23,428 nt of DNA from Leptolyngbya sp. SIO4C1 (GCA_010671975.1 JAAHIA010000022.1:1-23428); one strand, 5' to 3'. Counted from the stretch's first letter, positions 1-8,065 are shown. Numbers and translations: made by a program. The notes: generated by a model not told the origin, from the letters alone.

Positions 1-31
1 TATAGAGAATAAGCAATCCGTAGGTGCGCCT

Positions 32-75
32 AAAAAAAGTCAGAAGCCAGAGCTACCCACAGGCAGCCCCTGGCT
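32..75 (-). terminator. weak hairpin and T-run downstream of the 1598-codon gene
   Basis: On the minus strand a 6-bp stem, AGCCAG (plus 70-75) with CTGGCT (plus 45-50), encloses a 19-nt loop. It is followed after about six bases by a run of seven T (the A-run at plus 32-38). It lies just past the stop of the large minus gene, so an intrinsic terminator is plausible. The long loop and the gap before the T-run make it non-canonical. Confidence 0.35.
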
Positions 76-94
76 CCTATCTCCTACCTCCTAT
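74..94. repeat. tandem heptamer repeat, three copies
   Basis: CTCCTAT, CTCCTAC and CTCCTAT follow each other directly, and a degenerate fourth copy (CTTCTCT) continues to 101. Read on the minus strand this is (R)TAGGAG repeated. Short tandem heptamers of this style (STRR sequences) are known from intergenic regions of filamentous cyanobacteria. The set lies directly downstream of the stop codon of the large minus gene. Confidence 0.6.
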
Positions 95-103
95 CTTCTC
101 TCC

Positions 104-3100
104 CTAATTTGGCAGTAGCCGCTCCGCCAGCGCTCTCGCACCGTTCAGCGGATTGTTAAAGTCGAAGCTGACGCTAAGAGTCTGGCTGCGACCTAGATAC
201 ACCAGGCTGAGCGTGAGGGCCAAAGTGCCGTCAGCAGCGGCATTGAGCCTGGTCTCGAAGCTGGCAGTGCGCACGTCGAGCAGGCTGCCTAGGCCGTTTT
301 GAGTGATAAAGTCGCTGACTTCGGCAAAGCCGCCGAGGCCGGCGCGGGTGACTTCGAGCGATCGCTGCGCAGCAATGAGAACCCCGTTGGCAGTCTCACG
401 CGCGACAATCTGACCGGCAACGCGCGGGTCGGCGTCAATGGGGGTATTGACCACACCGCGCTGTACCAGTCTCAGGGTTTGGCGAGCGGCTTCGAGAGCA
501 GCAATGGCGCTTCCTCTTGTAGCTTGTAGGCCGGTGATTTGAGCCTGCAGCCGGGCCGCGTTGGCAACCCCTCTAGGGTCAGGCACGCAGCGCCGTCCTA
601 CAAAGGGAAAATTGGTGCAGGACTGGCGGCCAGCCTCGCGATCGCGCTGCCGCTCGAGGTTGCGAATCTGGCTATTCAGGCTGTTTACCTGCTGCTGAGC
701 GCTATTGACCGCGTTTTGCGCATCTTGTAGGCGGCGGTTAGCAGCGCTACGCTCGCCGCGCACGATGGCCCGCTGAGTTGCAATGGACTGATTGATACGA
801 TTGACTTCTGCTCGGGCGGCCGCGACTTCTTGCTCTGCGGCTCGGATGTCGGCAGTAGCGTCGTTGACAGCAGTCTGAATCAGACGAGAAGTTTCGCGAT
901 TGAGGTACTGCAGCAGGTCGTTTTGCATCTGACCAGCGACGCTAAAGTCGGGCGCACTGGTGAGCTGACGTCCGCTAGCGGTGAGCGAACAGCCAAAGCG
1001 GTTAAACAGCTGACCGCTGGTGGTAAAGCTAAAGCGATCTTCGGCGACAGCAATCTGAGTGGTGCTGGTGATGCCGAGCAGGCTAACGCTGCCGGAGAGC
1101 GATGCAGACAGCGGCTGAGTTGGGCTGATGATTAAGGCTGCGCTGGGGTTCGGCTGACCGTTGGCGCCGCTGAGACGAAACGCACCGTTGAGCAGGTTGA
1201 TGCCTCGGATGCTGCCCTGAGCGCTGGCACCGCTGGCGCTATCAATCTCGACGGCGAGATTGGCCTGCAGGCCCCACAGGTTGACATCGACTGTGCCCTG
1301 TAGCACCACGGCCTGGTTGCGCGCAGCGACATCGAGCGTGGTGGCCACGCCCAGCCAGTTGCCCTGCAGGTAGAGTCGCTGGTTGTCGAGCATGACTCTC
1401 GCGCCCGCGAGTTCGACCCCGGCTAGCGCGGTGCTGACATCGCCATTTAAGAAGAACTGCGAGGGGCTGAGCTGCCCTTCCAGCTGACCGTTTACCTGCA
1501 GCGGCGATTCGCTGGGGAAGAGGCTGAGCTGACCGCGACACCAGAAGTTATCGTCAACAATCTGCACGTCGCCGGCGAAGATTTGCCGGTTAAGCAGCGA
1601 GAGCTGACTGTGCCCGGCCAGCTGGAAGGCAGGGGAACTGCCGGCAGCGGCAGCAGCGCTGGGTGCGTTGATCGCCACCCGTCCAGCCAGCTCTAGCGCC
1701 AGCAGGTTAGAAATCTCGCCAGCAATCCGGAAGCCGGTGCCAAAGCCAAGAGAGCCGGAGGCAGCCAGCCCGAAAGCGGCATCGAACATGCCGACATTGG
1801 CGACATCCCAGCCGCCGCGCAGCAGGGCAACTAGACCTTCTTCTGAAGTGGAGGAAGTGGGTGCGATCGCGAGCGTAGCCGCTGCTTCAGCCTCGTTAGC
1901 AAAGCCCAGCTGGTCGTAGACGCGCTGGCGATCGGCGGGGCGGGCGGCAAGCTGCTGAAATTCTCCGGGCGTGGTGATTAGCCAGCCGGCGTTTAGCCGG
2001 ACCGGGCCAAAGTCGACCTGGGCGCTGTTCACTCGATGCTCTAGCGGCGCTGCCTGAATCAGCTGATTCAGCGAGAAGGTTTTGAGGCCGTTGAGTAAAT
2101 GGGCCAGATTGCGGTAGGCGTCAATTTCCAGGCCGCTGGCGGTTGAGCCTAGCCGCTGAGCTCCCATATACTCTGGCAGCTGTAGGAAGTTGGTGGGCAG
2201 CGGCCAGGTGAAGCGCAGGTTAAAGTCTTCGGGCGGCTGGTTCGGATCGAGCAAAAAGTCGCGGTCGGTGAAGAAACGGCGCAGGTCGCTAACGATCTCA
2301 CCCACTTCGGCCAGGTTCAGGCTGGGCTCTGGGAACTGAGCGTGGGTCTCAAAGTTGATGCCCTCTAGGCCGAGGTATTCAATGCCAATCTCGTCATAGA
2401 ACAGCGGAATTGGGATGGGAATGCCGGTCTGGTAGACCACTAGCATGAACAGCTTATTCAAAATCAGCCGGCGATGCAGCTCGCGCGGGTCAGGCAGCGG
2501 CAGCGCGTCTGTCTCTGGCAGCAGCAGCGCTCCAGCTAGCGTCAACAGATCGAACTGGTCGAGCACTGCGTCGACCTCCAACAGGAACAGGCTACCGCCA
2601 GAGAAAGTACCAAACGAGAGGCTGCGCAGCTCAACCCCGTTCAGCGATGGTATTGGCACTGGTACTGGCGTGAAGGTAGGATAGAGCAGCCGCACTGGCG
2701 GGTCGCCCTCGTTGACGCCGGCCGTGATGCGGACTTCGCCGCTGGGCGTGACAGCTATATCAAAGTGGAAGCTGTCAGGAATTTGAATGTTGAGATACTG
2801 GCGGAAGCTGTCAGGCAGCTGCTCTAAGCGATCGCCAATAGCGTTGAGCGCCTCGCCAACTTCATCGGGCAGCGCGCCGTCGCTGACGCCTTCGAGCAGC
2901 GCCACGATCTCCTCAGTCCGGAAGTTGTTCTGTGCGTCTAGCAGTGAGACTTCCTGCAGCGGCAGGCCGTCGGGCAGCAGATCGGCCGCACCGCTCAGCC
3001 CCACTGCGTTGAGCAGCAGCTTAGCCGGGGTCAGGGGCAGCGTTAGCGGTCTGACCACCTCGAAGCCGCCGCTGGCGCGGAAGCTGGACTGCGCTGCGTC

Positions 3101-4900
3101 GTAGCTAAAGATTGGGGCTCTAAATTTGACTTCGCCAAAGGCATTGAAGTCGAGATACCAGAAACTCTCGCCGTTTTCTTCGACTAGCCGTACGGCGTTG
3201 AGGAAGGTGCTGCGGGGGATAACGCGAATGCCGCCGGTCGCGTCAATCGCCAGCTCTAGCTCAACCGTCGTGTTTTCAGGATCGGCTGGGTTGAAGGTGT
3301 TGAAAAAGTCAATCGCTGGAGTGCCGTCATCGCTAACGCCAAAGAGATTGTTCAAATTCTCTGGTAGACCGACGCCAATTCGCGCCGATAGCAGGATCTC
3401 TTGGCCTAGCTGAATGCTCAGGTCGCTCAGGTCAATTCGCGCTGCGCCTAGGGGAATGCGCAAGTCTTCAATTTCAATATCTGGGATGTCATAGTCAAAC
3501 GGGGCCAGCACCCGATCGGCGGTGAGCCGCACGGCTTCGTTTGTGGCTCGGAAGGTGGCATTGATTTGCTCTGGCAGCCGTGCCTGTACCTCCGGGTGCC
3601 AGCCTTGAAACGCTAGCGCTGCGGCAGCTTCAAACATCCAGCTGGTGCCGGGCGCAGTGGGCAGCTGGCGACGCACAAAGGCGATCTCACCAAAGGCTAG
3701 CGTCATGCTCGCACTGCCCGAGGGCGGTAGTGGCAGCGTCACATCGGCCTGCTCGGGCATGAATACCAGGCTGCTGTCTGTGGCGGTGCGCTGCAGCGTC
3801 AGCAGTCCCGCAAAGTCAAACACACCCTCGACAGCGATGCGCCCGCTGGCCGCCAAGCTCCAGTCAGCGGCAGCTGCTGGCTCACCGGCAGCTGCGGTTG
3901 GGCGCATATAGGCTAACGTCAGCCCAGTAACGCCAAGGCTGCCGCTGCCGCCAAGATTAATCAGCTCTCGTAGATCCTCAGCCGCCGCGTCAAACATCAG
4001 CGATCGCATCTCAGCCGCCTGCTCATAGCTGGCCGACAGCATAAACAGCTGATCAAAGACTGCGGCCGTCAGGCTACCGGCAGCAGTCCAGTCTGAGCCG
4101 GCTAGCTCAAAGCTGAGGTCAAAGCCGCCCAGGGTCAGGTCGGGCACAATTTCAACGGTATTGTCGCCGCTGATTTCCAGGGTCGCGTTGAGCAGCGGTT
4201 CGGGGCTATCGTCGGTGACCACCCGGGCGATCGCAATCGACGCTTGGCTAATCGTCAGGCCGCCGCCGCTGGCCGGAAAGGCGAGAGCACTGGCGGTTTC
4301 TGCCCTCAGCGAGAACTCACCCGAGCTGGGAAAGAGTTGCGCATGGATATTCGCGAAGGCCAGGTTGGGTACCTCTTCTGGAATAGAAACGCCTTCTAGG
4401 AAGAGCGGTGCTATCGCCAGCAGATCCAGCTCGGCAATCTGCCAGTCGAGCTGATAGCGGCCATCGATGCGGCCAATGCCGATTGTCGTCTCTAGGCGGG
4501 TTGAACCTGCCTGGATGCTGCCGCCAAACGTGCCGGTGACGGCGCTGCCGCGACCCACCACCTGCAGCCCAATCTGCAAGTCAGCCACGGTGAGCCAAGC
4601 GGCACCGGGAAGCTGTCCAGCGGGCAGCGTCGCCGCAAAGTCAAAGGTGATCACATCCGCGTCTTCGGTGAAGGTGAACGTCACCCCGGCTTCTGGGCTG
4701 CCTAGCAGCGCTGCTTTGGCGGCTAGTGTCACGCTGTTATCTAAAGCGGTGACCGTGGCTTCGCGCAGCCTGAAGGCTTCAGTTTCAAGCAGGCTAAAGA
4801 CATCACCGAGGGGGAAAGCGCTGACGGTTTCCGGCGTCAGTACCAGCTGACCGTCTTGTAAACCGGCTTGAAACAGGGTAGATATCTCGCGAACTGTCAT
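104..4900 (-). CDS. very large beta-rich protein of unknown function with a C-terminal coiled-coil hairpin (1598 aa)
   Basis: I do not recognise this family. The ATG at 4898-4900 is preceded by AGGAG (CTCCT at plus 4908-4912), seven bases away, so the start is well supported. There is no signal peptide and no clear membrane segment. Residues 1 to about 1330 are mostly alternating hydrophobic/polar strands rich in G, L, A and S, suggesting stacked beta repeats like those of long lipid-transfer or beta-helix proteins. A distinctive patch at about residues 826-838 reads IPIPIPLFYDE. Residues about 1345-1425 and 1446-1482 form two heptad-rich helices rich in Q, R, A and E. The loop between them carries Cys1428 and Cys1438 (C-x9-C), so an antiparallel hairpin closed by a disulfide or metal is possible. 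A short beta-like segment ends the protein. The gene stands alone, with no operon partner. Long open frame and HIP1 sites show it is native and real; its role is unknown. Confidence 0.9.
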   Translation of the reverse strand: MTVREISTLFQAGLQDGQLVLTPETVSAFPLGDVFSLLETEAFRLREATVTALDNSVTLAAKAALLGSPEAGVTFTFTEDADVITFDFAATLPAGQLPGAAWLTVADLQIGLQVVGRGSAVTGTFGGSIQAGSTRLETTIGIGRIDGRYQLDWQIAELDLLAIAPLFLEGVSIPEEVPNLAFANIHAQLFPSSGEFSLRAETASALAFPASGGGLTISQASIAIARVVTDDSPEPLLNATLEISGDNTVEIVPDLTLGGFDLSFELAGSDWTAAGSLTAAVFDQLFMLSASYEQAAEMRSLMFDAAAEDLRELINLGGSGSLGVTGLTLAYMRPTAAAGEPAAAADWSLAASGRIAVEGVFDFAGLLTLQRTATDSSLVFMPEQADVTLPLPPSGSASMTLAFGEIAFVRRQLPTAPGTSWMFEAAAALAFQGWHPEVQARLPEQINATFRATNEAVRLTADRVLAPFDYDIPDIEIEDLRIPLGAARIDLSDLSIQLGQEILLSARIGVGLPENLNNLFGVSDDGTPAIDFFNTFNPADPENTTVELELAIDATGGIRVIPRSTFLNAVRLVEENGESFWYLDFNAFGEVKFRAPIFSYDAAQSSFRASGGFEVVRPLTLPLTPAKLLLNAVGLSGAADLLPDGLPLQEVSLLDAQNNFRTEEIVALLEGVSDGALPDEVGEALNAIGDRLEQLPDSFRQYLNIQIPDSFHFDIAVTPSGEVRITAGVNEGDPPVRLLYPTFTPVPVPIPSLNGVELRSLSFGTFSGGSLFLLEVDAVLDQFDLLTLAGALLLPETDALPLPDPRELHRRLILNKLFMLVVYQTGIPIPIPLFYDEIGIEYLGLEGINFETHAQFPEPSLNLAEVGEIVSDLRRFFTDRDFLLDPNQPPEDFNLRFTWPLPTNFLQLPEYMGAQRLGSTASGLEIDAYRNLAHLLNGLKTFSLNQLIQAAPLEHRVNSAQVDFGPVRLNAGWLITTPGEFQQLAARPADRQRVYDQLGFANEAEAAATLAIAPTSSTSEEGLVALLRGGWDVANVGMFDAAFGLAASGSLGFGTGFRIAGEISNLLALELAGRVAINAPSAAAAAGSSPAFQLAGHSQLSLLNRQIFAGDVQIVDDNFWCRGQLSLFPSESPLQVNGQLEGQLSPSQFFLNGDVSTALAGVELAGARVMLDNQRLYLQGNWLGVATTLDVAARNQAVVLQGTVDVNLWGLQANLAVEIDSASGASAQGSIRGINLLNGAFRLSGANGQPNPSAALIISPTQPLSASLSGSVSLLGITSTTQIAVAEDRFSFTTSGQLFNRFGCSLTASGRQLTSAPDFSVAGQMQNDLLQYLNRETSRLIQTAVNDATADIRAAEQEVAAARAEVNRINQSIATQRAIVRGERSAANRRLQDAQNAVNSAQQQVNSLNSQIRNLERQRDREAGRQSCTNFPFVGRRCVPDPRGVANAARLQAQITGLQATRGSAIAALEAARQTLRLVQRGVVNTPIDADPRVAGQIVARETANGVLIAAQRSLEVTRAGLGGFAEVSDFITQNGLGSLLDVRTASFETRLNAAADGTLALTLSLVYLGRSQTLSVSFDFNNPLNGARALAERLLPN

Positions 4901-4919
4901 TTCGCAACTCCTAATGTAG

Positions 4920-5087
4920 GTGAATAAAAGGGCTAGTCAAATCGCTAGCAAGACAGGTTTGAATTTGTCTTGAGAGGTCTACACCCGAGCCAAAGAAGCT
5001 TTCGGACTGGACTTTGAGGAGTTGCCAGAAGATGAGAAAAGAATGCTGAATCTGCTGCTTGTTTTCTATGCGCGCGCGGCGGCTTAA
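4920..5087 (+). pseudogene. possible decayed small gene with one in-frame TGA
   Basis: From a GTG at 4920 the plus strand reads about 17 sensible codons, then TGA at 4971-4973. The same frame then continues for 37 codons to TAA at 5085-5087. The second part begins EVYTRAKEAFGLDFEELPED and ends in a hydrophobic helix LNLLLVFYARAAA, which looks like genuine protein sequence. I do not know the family. Either a small gene broken by a nonsense mutation or a leftover C-terminus fits. It lies in a graveyard stretch next to a broken transposase. Confidence 0.35.
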
Positions 5088-5313
5088 CCCAGCTGCTAGA
5101 GTAACTGCAGTCAGGCTGTTTGCTAAGATTTCGTGCGATTGGCTGCAGGGCTCAAAACGGAGAAATATGCTCTGCTTTCTCAGGGTTTTCTCAGCCGGAA
5201 TTCACAGCCTAATTATTTGAATCTAATCAAGTTTTTTAACTTTTTTTTCGCAGCAAAGCCGCAGCAGTGATCGAGATCTCCGCTGCGCTGTGATAGGCTA
5301 CTACATCAGCTAG
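5088..5313. other. intergenic stretch without a recognisable gene
   Basis: No coding frame is convincing here. It holds a small inverted repeat (GAGAAA at 5160-5165 with TTTCTC at 5176-5181), a direct duplication of a CTGAGAAA-type word on the minus strand just after it, and an AT-rich block with long T-runs around 5230-5250. None of these is strong enough to call a terminator. Confidence 0.5.
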
Positions 5314-5550
5314 CGGCGCCGCTGCCAGCCGACAGTACTAGGCACGATAGGAGCAGTACAGGGTGCTGGCCCCTTTGCCCTGCGAGGGCTATTGCACACC
5401 ACTCTAGTAGAAGCCTGGGTCAAGCAGGTTTTGGTGCCTGAGTTGAAGCCAGGGCAGGTTGTGGTGATTGACAATGCCAGTTTTCACAAGTCGGCGACGA
5501 TATTAGCGGCTAGCATTAGATCTCTGCCTGCGCCAATTTGCCAGCGATGA
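5314..5550 (+). pseudogene. IS630-family transposase fragment (DDE domain), broken
   Basis: The open frame has no start codon. It contains VLGTIGAV, then WVKQVLVPELKPGQ, then VVVIDNASFHKSATI. The last is the hallmark segment of IS630-type transposases around the second catalytic Asp (DNASFHKS). The frame stops at TGA 5548-5550, exactly where the family continues with a CR-L-LPPYSP-type motif; after the stop the same frame reads LIPPEP, so the TGA looks like a nonsense mutation in a decayed copy. The N-terminal domain and the final catalytic Glu region are missing. I see no terminal inverted repeats. It cannot encode a working transposase. Confidence 0.8.
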
Positions 5551-5572
5551 TTAATACCGCCTGAGCCTGCTG

Positions 5573-5710
5573 TCAAGTAGTTAACAAAGGCGGTTTTGGC
5601 GTGATCGCTAATAGCTGACTGTGCTCAGGCACAATAGCACTGAGACTTCCTACGCCTAAACTAATTGCATCTGCCGTCATTGCGTAGGGGGCCAAGTCCA
5701 AGCCGGCAGC
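5573..5710 (-). pseudogene. antisense coding-like fragment, 45 codons, family unknown
   Basis: On the minus strand a frame opens after TAG (plus 5711-5713) and runs to TGA (plus 5573-5575). It reads AGLDLAPYAMTADAISLG and continues with a stretch ending AITPKPPLLTT. The composition is protein-like, but there is no good start (an internal ATG lies ten codons in) and no ribosome site. I do not recognise it. It may be the tail of a gene disrupted when the neighbouring insertion sequence arrived, or chance. Confidence 0.25.
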
Positions 5711-5822
5711 CTAGGAGCGGCTCAATAATCGTTACATTGGCAACAGTCCGGCTTCTGTGACTGTGGATAAAATAGCCCGATAGTTAATTTTTAATAAACA
5801 TTTAACGGACTAGGCGGGCGCT

Positions 5823-6512
5823 ATGACCTTCTCAATTGTGGCTTGGGACGCGGTAACAGGGATGACGGGCGTGGCGGTAGCTACGAAGCACCTGGCAGTG
5901 GGGGCGCTGGTGCCGCATGCGCGCTCGGGGATAGGCGCGATCGCAACGCAGGCGCAGACCAATCCGCTGCTGGGCATTCGCGGCCTGCAGCTATTAGAGT
6001 CCGATCCGCAGGAGGCGGCCTCAGCTGAGTTTGTGCTGCAGCGGCTGCTGTTAGATGATCCTGACCGCGAGCAGCGACAGCTGCATCTAGTAGATCGCAG
6101 CGGGCAGACGGCCGCCTGGACTGGTAAAGACTGCGTAGGCTGGGCCGGGCATCTGACGTTTTCTCACTTCTCGGTCGCCGGGAACATGCTGGTGAATCAG
6201 GCGCCCCTGCAGGCTATGGCTGAAGCTTACGAGCAGGCAGCTCCAGCGCCTTTTTGCGAACGGCTGCTGCGGGCGCTGGCTGCGGGTGATACCGCTGGTG
6301 GCGACAAGCGCGGTCGACAGTCAGCAGCGCTCTATGTGATGGCCGCCGACCCCTATCCTCATCTCGATCTGCGCGTCGATCACCACGAGCAGCCGATTGA
6401 TACCCTGCAGCTGCTGTATGCAGAGTCTTGCAAAGCCTACTATCGGTCATTTCGGCAGTCGATGCCGTCTAAGCGGCTGAGTGAGTCTCAGGTCTTGGCG
6501 CTGCCGGCTTAG
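5823..6512 (+). CDS. DUF1028 family protein, putative Ntn-hydrolase fold
   Basis: The 229-residue product starts MTFSIVAWD and contains GVAVATKHLAVGALVPHAR, QTNPLLGIRGLQLL and, at about residues 155-171, AGDTAGGDKRGRQSAAL. These are the characteristic blocks of DUF1028 (PF06267), a family with an Ntn-hydrolase-like fold in which a Thr or Ser near the N-terminus is the presumed nucleophile; here that would be Thr2. The length matches the family's single-domain form. It has no signal peptide, so it is probably cytoplasmic, and its substrate is not known. The ATG at 5823 is the only sensible start, though the ribosome site before it is poor. Upstream 5711-5822 holds an AT-rich segment (about 5765-5805) where a promoter could lie. 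tRNA-Val follows 110 bp downstream on the same strand. Confidence 0.88.
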   Translation: MTFSIVAWDAVTGMTGVAVATKHLAVGALVPHARSGIGAIATQAQTNPLLGIRGLQLLESDPQEAASAEFVLQRLLLDDPDREQRQLHLVDRSGQTAAWTGKDCVGWAGHLTFSHFSVAGNMLVNQAPLQAMAEAYEQAAPAPFCERLLRALAAGDTAGGDKRGRQSAALYVMAADPYPHLDLRVDHHEQPIDTLQLLYAESCKAYYRSFRQSMPSKRLSESQVLALPA

Positions 6513-6622
6513 CGCAGCTCGACCATCTAGCCTGCAGGCGCGTCGGATGATGAAATCCGACAAGCGATCGCAGCAGGGGTGCTCTCTACGGCACTCAATA
6601 TGTGTTAGATTAGGAACCCAGC

Positions 6623-6694
6623 GGGCGATTAGCACAGTGGTAGCGCGCTTCCTTCACACGGAAGAGGTCACTGGTTCGAACCCAGTATCGCCCA
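6623..6694 (+). tRNA. tRNA-Val (anticodon CAC)
   Basis: A complete cloverleaf can be folded: acceptor GGGCGAT (6623-6629) with ATCGCCC (6687-6693), discriminator A6694, anticodon stem CTTCC/GGAAG around loop TTCACAC (anticodon CAC, reading GUG), and T-arm ACTGG-TTCGAAC-CCAGT. The D stem GCAC/GCGC has one A-C mismatch at positions 12-23. The 3' CCA is not encoded, which is common in cyanobacteria. The total is 72 nt. Confidence 0.95.
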
Positions 6695-6787
6695 TCCTTG
6701 CCTGAGACTGTTTGAGACTTTTATTGCGGTCAAGACTTAGCGCCCAAAAGCGTCTAAGCTAAAAAAGGTTATCGCGATAGATGCACT

Positions 6788-7357
6788 GTGACGAATAAAA
6801 CAAAAACAACGGAGCAGCTAGTCGACAGAGCTAGGCTTATTCTATCTTTCAGAATGGCAGGCTACTCTTGGGGTGACATCCGACAGGAGCTTGGTATCTC
6901 AAAGCAGCGGTGCCATCAGATCTTGCTGAAGGCCGGCATGCAGGACGCTATGCGAGAAGCGACTATCAAAGGCAAGATAGTCAGAGCCCATAGCAAATTT
7001 CAACCCGGCGATAGGATTGGCAATCGAGTAATCTTAGGGTTAGCGAGCGTAGAGCCAGAGCTGTGGTGGACTCGATGTAAGTGCGGTATCGAGCAAGAGC
7101 TGGGTCGAGACAAGCTGGCAGCTACCACAGAATGCTTTGATTGCTCGGTCAAGGCTAGGCAGACTGACTACAGCGGAGAGATTCACAACTGGTGGAGGGT
7201 CATTGAGCCTGCCCCTCGACGCAAAGGTAAAAGCCCTGGCTTCTACTGGCGCTGTGAATGTCTGGGCTGCGGCAAGGTTTACGAAAGACAGATCAGTCAC
7301 GTGCGCCTGGGGCGAACTCGCTCCTGTGTGCACTGTAAAGGCAAGTTTGAAAGCTGA
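6788..7357 (+). CDS. HTH plus tandem zinc-knuckle protein, likely accessory or phage-type
   Basis: The start is GTG at 6788 (an ATG at 6781 in another frame dies after five codons). Residues about 9-50 form a helix-turn-helix with AGYSWGDIRQELGISKQRC, typical of DNA binding. Two cysteine clusters follow: C97, C99, C116, C119, and C156, C158, C161, C180, C183. The second block, FYWRCECLGCGKVYE...SCVHC, resembles the small zinc ribbons common in phage and mobile-element proteins (W-x-C-x-C-x2-CG ... SCxC). The 189-residue protein has no enzymatic signature I can see. It starts 93 bp after the tRNA, a favoured integration position. It looks less GC-rich than its neighbours by eye, which hints at transfer. 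A regulator or nucleic-acid-binding accessory protein is the best guess. Confidence 0.75.
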   Translation: MTNKTKTTEQLVDRARLILSFRMAGYSWGDIRQELGISKQRCHQILLKAGMQDAMREATIKGKIVRAHSKFQPGDRIGNRVILGLASVEPELWWTRCKCGIEQELGRDKLAATTECFDCSVKARQTDYSGEIHNWWRVIEPAPRRKGKSPGFYWRCECLGCGKVYERQISHVRLGRTRSCVHCKGKFES

Positions 7358-7364
7358 CAGCGCT

Positions 7365-7396
7365 GGCTGGTCCCCTACTTGGCTGGTCCCCTATTT
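7365..7396. repeat. tandem 16-bp direct repeat
   Basis: GGCTGGTCCCCTACTT (7365-7380) is followed directly by GGCTGGTCCCCTATTT (7381-7396), with one mismatch. The second copy is also the left arm of the adjoining hairpin, so the same word occurs three times, twice direct and once inverted, within 46 bp. Confidence 0.85.
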
Positions 7397-7410
7397 AACA
7401 TAGGGGACCA
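7384..7410. terminator. perfect 11-bp inverted repeat between convergent genes
   Basis: TGGTCCCCTAT (7384-7394) pairs perfectly with ATAGGGGACCA (7400-7410) around a 5-nt loop (TTAAC). It lies 27 bp after the stop of the plus gene and 7 bp from the stop of the convergent minus gene, so a bidirectional terminator is the natural reading. No T-run follows on either strand, so it may act as a barrier or RNA-stabilising hairpin instead. Confidence 0.6.
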
Positions 7411-7417
7411 AGCGAGG

Positions 7418-8065
7418 CTAGCTGGTCTTCACAGCGGCTGAGGACATGCTGTAGGTACCCCCCCGACCGCGATGCCAGTCACCATCGCGCGCGCCAGCTG
7501 ACAAAATGTTGGAAATCCGATTGCGCGCTTTGAGGAACTGCGCTTTGGGCATGTCCTCTACAAACAGCACTGACATCACATCGGCAATCTTGAAGCTATC
7601 CTCTGCCTGAGACTTTAAAACGCTGGCGACCGTCTCCGGCAGCGGCTGTTGACGATAGTCGTCGAACAGGTAGCGCTGCCACTGGGCTGCTCGACCGTCA
7701 ACTCTTTTAGCTTTGCCCGACTTACGCGTCTTTTTGGTAGCCGATTTAGTAGCCGACTGGCTCGATTTAGCGCTAGTTGGAGCCGGTGCAGCGTCAGCTT
7801 CGGGCGTATCCTCTGAAGTATCATCGGGTGCTTGAGAGTCAGCTGTTGAAGTTTCAACAACCTCTTCGCGCGCTTCTACCGCATCGGGCGCAGCTATCTC
7901 AGCTGCGGATTCGTCGCTATCTGCCGATTCGCTGAACATACCGATGACGGTTTGTACGCCTTTACGTTTTTCTTGAATCTCGGCTAGCTGCTGGGCTAAA
8001 GCTGCCTCTTGCTCAGACAAAAGGGCTTCAGCTTGTTCAAGCTGAGAAAGCACAGCTACGGTCAT
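7418..8065 (-). CDS. coiled-coil / acidic linker / basic / winged-helix-like protein, unknown
   Basis: I place the start at the ATG at 8063-8065, because GAGGAAATTCCAAT precedes it, a good ribosome site; a longer frame reaches 8104 but lacks one. The 215-residue product has four zones. Residues 5-40 form a leucine-rich coiled coil. An Ala/Glu/Asp/Ser/Thr-rich acidic linker follows. A Lys-rich stretch KSATKKTRKSGKAKR comes next. The last 80 residues look like a compact winged-helix-type domain (FKIADVMSVLF ... RNRISNILSAGARDGDWHRG ... GGTYSMS). The acidic, basic and wHTH order suggests a nucleoid or transcription-associated DNA-binding protein; this is inference. A G7 run lies in its coding strand near the C-terminus (plus 7458-7464). 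It converges on the HTH/zinc protein gene and diverges from the DUF2267 gene. Confidence 0.8.
   Translation of the reverse strand: MTVAVLSQLEQAEALLSEQEAALAQQLAEIQEKRKGVQTVIGMFSESADSDESAAEIAAPDAVEAREEVVETSTADSQAPDDTSEDTPEADAAPAPTSAKSSQSATKSATKKTRKSGKAKRVDGRAAQWQRYLFDDYRQQPLPETVASVLKSQAEDSFKIADVMSVLFVEDMPKAQFLKARNRISNILSAGARDGDWHRGRGGTYSMSSAAVKTS

Noticed and set aside
299..4850. Several plus-strand open frames of 60-127 codons inside 104-4900
   Set aside because: They are antisense shadows of the well-supported minus gene, Ser/Ala/Arg-rich, without ribosome sites or recognisable domains.
6481..6705. A 74-codon plus frame across the tRNA
   Set aside because: It overlaps the end of the DUF1028 gene and reads straight through tRNA-Val, so it is not a gene.
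6623..7410. A tRNA-bounded integrated island with att repeats
   Set aside because: I looked for a second copy of the tRNA 3' end (CCAGTATCGCCC) downstream and did not find one in the window.
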